The notes under the pieces: generated by a model | Told to the model about the DNA's origin: nothing | Seen by the model: the letters and a program-made list of their open reading frames with translations, nothing else | The model's database searches: none | NCBI GenBank assembly: GCA_902778895.1 | Contig: CACYZF010000010.1 | Location: 174,484-238,483, forward strand | DNA length: 64,000 nucleotides | Direction: 5' to 3' | Origin: an uncultured bacterium | Lineage (GTDB): Bacteria; Verrucomicrobiota; Lentisphaeria; Victivallales; UBA1829 | Position numbers and translations under genes: made by a program | Shown here: piece by piece, positions 57,425 through 64,000 of the stretch | Numbering within the stretch: the stretch's first letter is position 1 | Layout: every line of letters begins with the position of its first letter

Positions 57425-57516
57425 GTGCGCGAGCGTCAGTCGTGCACTGCTTTAACACCGCTTGCGGTGTGCCGGAGCGTCAGCCCGGCACTTCCCATGT
57501 GGAGGACTTGTCCTCC
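57425..57516 (+). repeat. Family B post-stop hairpin repeat, copy 5 (longest)
   Basis: Four modules in a row: GTGCGCG / CGTGCAC with loop AGCGTCAGT (57425-57447), ACACCGC-TT-GCGGTGT (57455-57470), GTGCCGG / CCGGCAC with loop AGCGTCAGC (57469-57491), linker TTCCCATGT, GGAGGAC-TT-GTCCTCC (57501-57516). It starts 14 bases after the PhoH stop. Confidence 0.78.
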
Positions 57517-57542
57517 CCGCTTGCGGTCCTACGTTAAGTATA

Positions 57543-57571
57543 GCCCCTCCGGTTCGCCGGAGGGGCTTTTT
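57543..57571 (+). terminator. Terminator after the PhoH gene
   Basis: Perfect 10-bp stem GCCCCTCCGG / CCGGAGGGGC with a TTCG tetraloop (57543-57566) and five T. Confidence 0.85.
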
Positions 57572-57607
57572 CGTCAAAAAAGTATATCTTTTTTTCCAAA
57601 AAGCGAT

Positions 57608-57636
57608 TTGCATTCCGAAAAAAACGTGTATATTAG
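57608..57636 (+). promoter_or_regulatory. Promoter of the GH27 gene
   Basis: -35 TTGCAT (57608-57613); the -10 is TATTAG (57631-57636, 17-bp spacer) or TATATT (57629-57634, 15-bp spacer). Confidence 0.5.
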
Positions 57637-57685
57637 AGAAGAATCTAAATTTTCTTCCTCATATCTCAACAAAGAAAGGCTCGAT

Positions 57686-59464
57686 ATGACTACCATGATG
57701 AAAACGCTTTGCGCCAGTGCAATTTTCGCTACGGCCGCCGCGGCGTCCGCGGATTTCCATGACTGGGCCAAAGCCCCGCCGATGGGCTGGAACAGCTGGG
57801 ACTGCTTCGGCACCACCATCACCGACGAAATCGCCAGAGCGCAGGCCGACGCGCAGGAAAAATACCTGAAGGACGCAGGCTGGCAGTACTTCGTGGTCGA
57901 CATCCAGTGGTACGAAGGCGGTTCCCAGGGACACGGCTACAGACGCGACGCCGTCCTCACCATGGATGAGTTCGGCCGCCTGCTCCCCGCCCCCAACAAG
58001 TTCCCGTCCTCCGTCGACGGCAAGGGCTTCAAGCCGCTCGCGGACTACGTCCATGCGAAGGGCCTCAAGTTCGGCATCCACCTCATGCGCGGCATCCCGA
58101 AGCAGGCCGTCCGGCAGAACACCCCCGTCAAGGGCACGAACTACCGCGCCCAGGACATCGCGAACACACGCAGCACCTGCGCGTGGAATCCCGACATGTA
58201 CGGCGTCGACATGAACAAGCCCGGCGCGCAGGAGTACTACGACTCCGTCTTCGAGCTCTACGCCTCCTGGGGCATCGACTTCATCAAGGTCGACGACATC
58301 TCCCGTCCCTACGACCGCGTCCAGCAGCTCGAGATCGAGGCCATGCGCAAGGCCATCGACAAGACCGGCCGCCCGATCGTCTTCAGCCTCTCCCCCGGCG
58401 ACACCCCTGTCGCGAAGGGCGCCCACGTGAACCAGTACGCCAACATGTGGCGCGTCTCTGACGACTTCTGGGACCGCTGGAGCCCGCTCTACGGCATGTT
58501 CGGCCGCCTCGACAAGTGGACTCCGTACCGCATCGAGGGCGCATACCCCGATGCCGACATGCTCCCCTTCGGCATCATCGAATTCCGCCGTCCCACCCGC
58601 TTCACCCATGACGAACAGGTCACGGTCATGTCCCTCTGGTGCATCGCGCGTTCCCCGCTCATGCTCGGCGCCGACATGACCAAGATGGACGACTGGACCG
58701 TCAAGCTCCTCACGAACAAGGAGGTCCTGGCCGTCAACCAGAACAGCACGAACAACCGCCAGATCTCGAACAGGGGCGACCTCATCGTCTGGGCCGCCGA
58801 CATCCCCGGCAGCAAGGACAAGTACGTCGCCCTCTTCAACGCCTCCACCCCCGGCAGCCGCGACGTCGATTTCCTGAAGGCCAAGTACCACAGCATCCGC
58901 ATCGGCGGCGACGGCGAACGCGAAGCCGACATCAAGGCCAACATCGGCGGCTCCAAGGCGTTCGCGCTCGCGGTCACCGACGGCGGCGACTCCATGAACT
59001 ACGACCACGCCGCCTGGCTGAACCCCGTTCTCTCCGGCCCCGCCGGAACCAAGAAGCTCACCGAGCTCAAATGGAAGAGCGCTACGCAGGGCTGGGGCGA
59101 AACCCGCGTCGGACAGACCTCCGACGGACGCCGCATCGATGGCATCGGCACCCACGCCGTCTCCGTCATCATCTACGACCGGCCCGAAGGCTACGACACC
59201 GTCACCGCGCGCGGCGTGCTCGCCGACAACTGCGAGGACCGCGGCGGCACGGTCGAATTCCTCGTCCTCACCGACGAAGCGTTCGGCGCGGAGGCGAAGG
59301 ACGAAGCCGAAGTCGCCGTGAACTTCTCCGACATCGGCATCGGCAAACGCGCACGCGTCCGCGACCTCTGGGCGAACAAGGATCTCGGCACGTTCGACGA
59401 TTCGTTCTCCCAGGTCATCAAATGCCACGCCTCCGGCCTCTACAGGATCAGCCCCGTGGAGTAA
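57686..59464 (+). CDS. Secreted GH27 alpha-galactosidase with an inserted NPCBM-type domain
   Basis: 592 residues with a signal peptide (about 1-24, ending AAAASA). The barrel (about 25-350) has PPMGWNSWDCFG, YFVVDIQWYEG, FIKVDDISRPYD with nucleophile Asp203, and RVSDDFWDRW with the acid/base at Asp259 or Asp260. The C-terminal beta domain begins (LIVWAADIPG, VALFN at about 365-395), is broken by about 130 residues of NPCBM type (SGPAGTKKLTELKWKSATQGWG, RRIDGIGTHAVSVIIYD), and resumes (RVRDLWANKDLGTF) to the end. It should release alpha-galactose from galacto-oligosaccharides or galactomannan outside the cytoplasm. AAAGG precedes the ATG. A family B repeat and terminator follow. Confidence 0.9.
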   Translation: MTTMMKTLCASAIFATAAAASADFHDWAKAPPMGWNSWDCFGTTITDEIARAQADAQEKYLKDAGWQYFVVDIQWYEGGSQGHGYRRDAVLTMDEFGRLLPAPNKFPSSVDGKGFKPLADYVHAKGLKFGIHLMRGIPKQAVRQNTPVKGTNYRAQDIANTRSTCAWNPDMYGVDMNKPGAQEYYDSVFELYASWGIDFIKVDDISRPYDRVQQLEIEAMRKAIDKTGRPIVFSLSPGDTPVAKGAHVNQYANMWRVSDDFWDRWSPLYGMFGRLDKWTPYRIEGAYPDADMLPFGIIEFRRPTRFTHDEQVTVMSLWCIARSPLMLGADMTKMDDWTVKLLTNKEVLAVNQNSTNNRQISNRGDLIVWAADIPGSKDKYVALFNASTPGSRDVDFLKAKYHSIRIGGDGEREADIKANIGGSKAFALAVTDGGDSMNYDHAAWLNPVLSGPAGTKKLTELKWKSATQGWGETRVGQTSDGRRIDGIGTHAVSVIIYDRPEGYDTVTARGVLADNCEDRGGTVEFLVLTDEAFGAEAKDEAEVAVNFSDIGIGKRARVRDLWANKDLGTFDDSFSQVIKCHASGLYRISPVE

Positions 59465-59488
59465 GATTAAAAGCACGGCATTCATCAT

Positions 59489-59533
59489 GTGCGCTCGCGT
59501 AAGCAGCGCACTGTAACAGCACTGCTTGCAGTG
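59489..59533 (+). repeat. Family B post-stop hairpin repeat, copy 6
   Basis: GTGCGCT / AGCGCAC with loop CGCGTAAGC (59489-59511), linker TGTAACA, CACTGC-TT-GCAGTG (59520-59533). It starts 24 bases after the GH27 stop. Confidence 0.7.
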
Positions 59534-59534
59534 G

Positions 59535-59567
59535 CCGCCGGATTCGATCGTCCGGCGGTCTTTTTTT
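59535..59567 (+). terminator. Terminator of the GH27 gene
   Basis: CCGCCGGA / TCCGGCGG stem around TTCGATCG (59535-59558), then a seven-T run (59561-59567). Confidence 0.82.
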
Positions 59568-59684
59568 GTTTTGGCCCCTATCGTTTTTTTAAAAAAAGCT
59601 CATGCAAAAATGGATTGTAATTTTTCAAAAAAAAAAAACATCATCATTTTTTCAGAAAAAAAAAGAATAAAACCAAAAAATCGC

Positions 59685-59713
59685 TTGCATTTTTGAAAAG
59701 CGGGTGCTATCGT
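59685..59713 (+). promoter_or_regulatory. Promoter of the AIDA-repeat gene
   Basis: -35 TTGCAT (59685-59690), 17-bp spacer, -10 TATCGT (59708-59713), preceded by A-tracts. Confidence 0.55.
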
Positions 59714-59766
59714 ATGCGTGTTTTCGACTTTTATACTTTCTAAAGCTTTACCCAAGGAGCCAACCG

Positions 59767-62700
59767 TGAGTACAACCACAATCTATGCAGGAGAGGTCAG
59801 TTCCGGCCTCGTCGCCGACTACTCGAACACCATCATCGTGTCAGGCGGCACCGCCGTCGACACCACCATTGACTATGGGGCGATGAGCGTATTCATTGCC
59901 GGCGCCCAGGTCAGCAACACCATCATGAGCGGCGGTACGCTGTATGCGTCCGCCGGCCGCGTCGAAAATACCACGATGGGAGACGGAGCCTATTTCAGCG
60001 CCATGTACAGCGTGGATATCAACGGCACCACTGTGAACAGCGGCGGTACCGGCGTCTTCCGCGCCAGTTCGGTCAATAATACGGTCGTGAATTCCGGCGG
60101 CAGGATCGACATCTACGGCGGCACCGTTACAAACACGACCGTCAATCAGGGCAGCATGTCCCTCGCGAACAGCAACGCCGCCGCGTACAACACCTTCATC
60201 ACTGGATCGGGCTATTACACCGTGCTGCAGGTCCAAAACAGCGCCACGATCACCGGCACTACGGTAGAATCGAGCGCTTATCTGAGACTGTCCTACGGCG
60301 CAGTGGCGAACGATACGATTCTGAACAGAGGTGGCAATCTCATCGTCTCCAACGGCGCCACGGCGGCCAATACCACGATCAACGAGGGCGGGTCCATGTC
60401 GATCGAAGGCGGCAACGCGGACCTCGTCACGGTGAACTCCGGCGGCTGGCTCAGTGCGGGTTACTCCTGGAACGGCGCAACTGACACCGCCAGCGCCACG
60501 CGCGTCACGGAAAATGGCGGCGCGGTCTACATCGGATCCGGCTCCTCCTATGACTACGAATACGATGAAGAGGCCGGCCAGTACGTCTACCATTACACCT
60601 ACTTCGACTTCCCCGTTGAATTCACCACCAACACGTTCAGCGGACTGGTCTACTCGGGCTACCGCGGGGGCACGGTCCACTCCGGCACCACCGCCGTCGA
60701 CATCACCGCCATCGTGGGGGGACTGACCGTCTATTCGGGCGGCAAAGTCAGCGGCTACAATGTTACGCCCTATACGCACGAAGCAGTACAGACGTCCTGG
60801 ATCTATTCCAGCAGCTACAATGAAGAAACGAGCTCCTGGGACTATACCAGCAGCCCCGTCGTCAGCAACGTCGAAGTCACCGAGCTCGGCGTCCTGACCG
60901 TCTCCAGCGGCGGCATCGTCACCGGGCTCGTCGCCGAGGCGCTTCCGGGATTCGAAGACAACGGGACTTATCTCAATTTCCAGATCGCCCGCGACACCGA
61001 GATCACCGGCACGATCGACGGGACCGCCTTCGAGATGAAGAACGGCGCCCTCTCCAACGCTTCCCTGAAAAATGCCAAGCTGACGTACATGAGCGGCGCG
61101 CTCGCGCAGAACGTGACCCAGATCAACGGCAGCGCATCCTTCCTGTCCGCCTCGTACGCCGGGAATCTGAACTTCAGCGGCGGCAGGGTGACCTTCAGCC
61201 GCGGCGCGGCCGCCGACGGCGTCAGGACCTTCGTCGTCCCCTACACCTACACCTCGTACGGCATGGGGGACAGCGACGGCGAATCGGTGGAGACTCTGAT
61301 CGAGACCTCCAGCGGAGCCAGCGTGTACACCCTCTTCGGAGCCACGGTCACCAACCTTGACATGGATTCCGTCTCCTACCTCAACATGGAGGTCGCGCCC
61401 TTCACTGTCCTGCAGGGCACGTCCGGCGGCCAGACCATTGACCTGAAGAACGGTTATTTCGGGGACGCCTCCCTTGGCAATACCTACGTCAAGGTGCTCG
61501 GCCCCTCGTCCTACGTCGACGAGATCACCCAAACGACCGTCAACGTTTCCGCCGGCACCGTGGGCAACCTCATCGCCAACATGCACGCGATCGTCGATGT
61601 CAGCAGCGGAGCCGCCGCTCTGAACATGACAGAAAACGGCGGCGCGGTCTTCGTCGCATGGGACTATGAGGACGACGTTCCGGCCGCAACCGCCACGTTC
61701 ACCTCGAACACCTTCTCCTACGATGATCTGAGAGGAGAAGTCACCGTCCACAAGAACACGATCGCCCAGGACAATATCCTCTACGAAGGCACTCTGAACG
61801 TGTACAGCGGCGGCATCGTGAACAATTTCTACACCGCCGCCAAGGACATGGGCATGATCAACGCCTATTTCACCAGCGGCGCGATCGTCTCGAACTTCGA
61901 CATGGTCCGTTACGCCCAGCTGCCGTACCACCCCGGGGAAGCCGAATTCGACAGCGGAGTGAGCGCTACACAACTCAGGCTCACCGACTATAACGGCCTC
62001 TCGCTGAACGTCGACGCCACCACCGTCATCACCAACGCATCGCTCGACAACGTCCCGTTCTCCGTCGAGAACGGCGTCCTCTCCGGTTTCTACGCCAACG
62101 GCGAAGGCTGGTTCTCCGACTACGTCACGGTCACCGACGGCGGACGGATGATCGACTCCTACATCAACGCCTGGGGACAGGTCACTTTGGAAGAGGGAGC
62201 GTCCGCGAACAACGTCACGTTCGCAAACAACTACATCTACGTCCAATCCGGCTGCTTGCTCGAAAATGCCACGATCGGCCTTCCGCCGGAGACGATCGAG
62301 GAGGACGGAGGCACCTACACGAACTACAACAGCGCCACTGTCTACGTTGGCAAGGGCGGCGTGGTCCGCGATTTCACGGTGAATGAATTCAGCGATGTCT
62401 ATGTTTCCAGCGGCGGCAAACTCACAGGAACGATGCGTTTCGACGGCACCGCCCAGGTCAACGTATACAGCAACGCGGTCGTCGAGTTCGACCTCACGGC
62501 GAAGGATGCGCTCTCCCAGGCGCGCGTCGACAACCTCACCGCGGTCGACATGAACCGCTATGCCAGATACGACATCGTGGTCGACGCGCAACAGGCCGCG
62601 GGCAGCTACGTCCTGGCCGACTACTATCATTCCGACTACGAGACAACATACAACCTGGTCAGCGTCTCCGGGACCACCTACGGCTACTTCTACGGCACCG

Positions 62701-64000
62701 AGGTATATGAAGTTCCAGGCGATCCATCCACCGCAGTGTTCGGGTACGGGTTCCACAGAATTGCCGAGACGCTGCCCTTCGGCTTCAAGCTCGACAGCGT
62801 CCATGTGGAAGTGGAGGGAGAGGAAGGCGCCTATACGGAACAGCTCGTCCTCACGATCGACTCCACATACTCGCCCGTCGCCTGGCTGGCGGCCCCGACC
62901 ATCACGGCCAGCAATATCAAGTTCACGAACCAGGACGTCGTGCTGACCGCGACCGCCGAAAAGGCCGACGTGGAGTACAGCCTCGACGGCACGACCTGGC
63001 AGGCATACGCAGACGGCCTCACGGTCTCCGGAAACGGCAAGTATTACTTCCGCGCCGTCGACAGGACCATCGTCTCCGACGTCGCGACCTTCACCGTTAG
63101 CAACATCGACAAGGTCGCCCCGACCGTCGCGACCAACCTGAGCGTCGCATACGACGAAGAATCGAACGTGATCCTGAGCTGGAAAGACGCCACCGACGAT
63201 TTCTCCGGCGTCGCGGGCTTCCAAGTCTCCTTCTGGCAGGACGGCGGAGAGGCCCTTGTCAGAAACAACGCCGGGACGAACCTCACTGTTGACGGACTCG
63301 CGGACGGCACCTGGCACTGGGCACTTCAGACCATCGACTACGCCGGAAATGCCTCCGAAGTCGTTATGGGGCAGGATTTCGTGGTCAGCGGCAGCACCGT
63401 CGGCCCGACTCCGCCGCCCCCGACCCCGACCTATGTCGCGAAGAGCGACATCGACGGCAACGGCATCTCCGACGTGATGTTCCAGTACACCGGAGGCCAG
63501 GGCCAGATCGGATTCTGGATGAACGGCACAAGCGAATGGCAGAGCACGATGTCGACCCACTGGCCGGTCGATGCATGGCAGGTCCTCGGCGCGTACGACA
63601 TGAACGCCAACGGCAAGGCGGATACCGTGCTCGTCGGCAATATCGTCATGCCGGTCGGCGAAATCGATCTCCCCATGTACGCGGTCGGCTACTACACCGA
63701 TTCCGTTGACCAGGATGAGAACTGGAACAACATCAGCTACCTCGGCAATCCGAGCCTCAGCGTCTGGGTGAACGAGGTCGGCAACCTGACCGGAAACGCC
63801 GGAAAGAACTCCATTGTCTGGCATTCAACCGATCTGGGCGTCCTCGGCGCATGGACCGACGGGACCGACAACTGGGTCAGCCTCGGCATCGGGTACAAGG
63901 ACGACTGGACCATGGCCGGCTGCGGCGACTTCAATGGCGACGGAAAGGACAGCGTCCTGATGTCCTTCATGGGCGCGGCATACTACACCGTTGATATCGA
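59767..64000 (+). CDS. Giant AIDA-repeat surface protein with FG-GAP/VCBS-like tail (3' end outside window)
   Basis: GTG start at 59767 with AAGGAG at 59754-59759; the frame stays open to the last base, at least 1411 codons. There is no classical signal peptide: the protein opens MSTTTIYAGEVSSG. Most of it (about 1-930) consists of AIDA-type repeats such as VNSGGTGVFRAS, TVNSGGWLSAG and VSSGGIVTGLVAEA, expected to fold as a beta-helix. From about 1040 to 1210 follow a YSLDGTTWQAYADG domain and a fibronectin III-like domain, then a Pro-rich linker and FG-GAP/VCBS-like units with calcium-loop motifs DIDGNGISDV, DMNANGKADT and DFNGDGKDSV. Probably a secreted adhesin or matrix protein. A continuous antisense frame of 1327 codons over the same stretch is a shadow. 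Confidence 0.88.

Larger units (their letters stand above)
59465..59766. other. GH27 to AIDA-gene intergenic region with A-tracts
   Basis: Holds the family B repeat (59489-59533), the GH27 terminator (59535-59567) and then about 110 bp of A- and T-tracts (A12 near 59627, A9 near 59657) directly upstream of the promoter at 59685. The tracts look like an UP-element or intrinsically curved DNA. No gene is supported. Confidence 0.5.

Noticed and set aside
59841..63824. Open frame of 1327 codons on the minus strand
   Set aside because: It lies antisense to the AIDA-repeat gene, which has a ribosome site, promoter and clear repeats. The minus frame shows only Val/Asp/Gly/Arg-rich sequence caused by codon bias, with no start signal.

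Overview
The window is GC-rich chromosomal DNA from a Gram-negative bacterium, probably of the PVC group and most like a gut Lentisphaerota (Victivallales-type). The evidence is a Minf_1886-family protein, genes for lipid A synthesis (lpxA, lpxK), many lipoproteins with clear lipoboxes, secreted glycoside hydrolases, and a very large AIDA-repeat surface protein followed by an FG-GAP/VCBS-like tail. The phylum is inferred from gene families, not from a marker-gene tree.

Layout. 1-2670: 3' end of typA and an ABC-F translation ATPase. 2671-10800: an accessory stretch. AT-rich genes (a PD-(D/E)XK-like protein with a coiled-coil membrane protein; a DUF2971-like protein) sit among copies of a hairpin-rich extragenic repeat (family A), with a DUF362 ferredoxin protein, a Sel1 lipoprotein and an mntA-hepT toxin-antitoxin pair whose toxin carries an in-frame amber codon. 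10982-17506: pnp, rpsO, gpmI, a 5'-3' exonuclease and a YggS protein. 17709-21081: a surface lipoprotein and an exported ankyrin protein. 21479-25195: rhaM and a secreted GH2 enzyme. 25277-34436: YgiQ-type radical SAM protein, a membrane-anchored protein, the Minf_1886 protein, an M16 peptidase, a LysM lipoprotein and a polyamine-synthase-like membrane protein. 34444-39055: methyltransferase, a 35-residue basic protein with lpxA, a BspA-type LRR protein and a Sel1 lipoprotein. 39225-41682: rpsP-KH-trmD-rplS-rnhB, without rimM between the KH gene and trmD. 41957-47397: split chromate transporter, amidohydrolase, tRNA-Glu, DUF2062 protein and a Na/Pi cotransporter with a lipoprotein/Ig-like N-terminus. 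47652-57410: a fused polyprenyl-phosphate sugar transferase, lpxK, ppdK, a TIM-barrel epimerase-like protein, a CTP-dependent lipid-kinase-like protein and a PIN-PhoH protein. 57686-64000: GH27 alpha-galactosidase and the AIDA-repeat protein, which runs off the window.

Four patterns cut across the gene list. (1) Twenty-three promoters can be read with a TTGMWT-like -35 (often TTGCAT) and a TATAWT or TATCTT -10; all but one have a clear 16-17 bp spacer. (2) A modular hairpin family (B) sits just after the stop codons of at least six genes; stem sequences change on both arms together while loop and linker formats stay fixed. (3) A leader of about 335 nt upstream of the AT-rich operon at 2886-4712 has a nested inverted repeat and a rho-independent terminator that compete for the same arm. 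(4) The two nucleases expected to process RNA primers and flaps, the 5'-3' exonuclease and RNase HII, both end in QxEFxF, a plausible sliding-clamp peptide.

Functionally, much of the window serves the cell envelope and plant- or host-glycan use: lipid A, lipoproteins, LysM and AIDA surface proteins, and secreted GH2 and GH27 enzymes with a rhamnose mutarotase. The best candidate for something undescribed is the 2.7-5.5 kb islet: structured leader RNA, coiled-coil membrane protein, nuclease-fold protein and flanking family A repeats.
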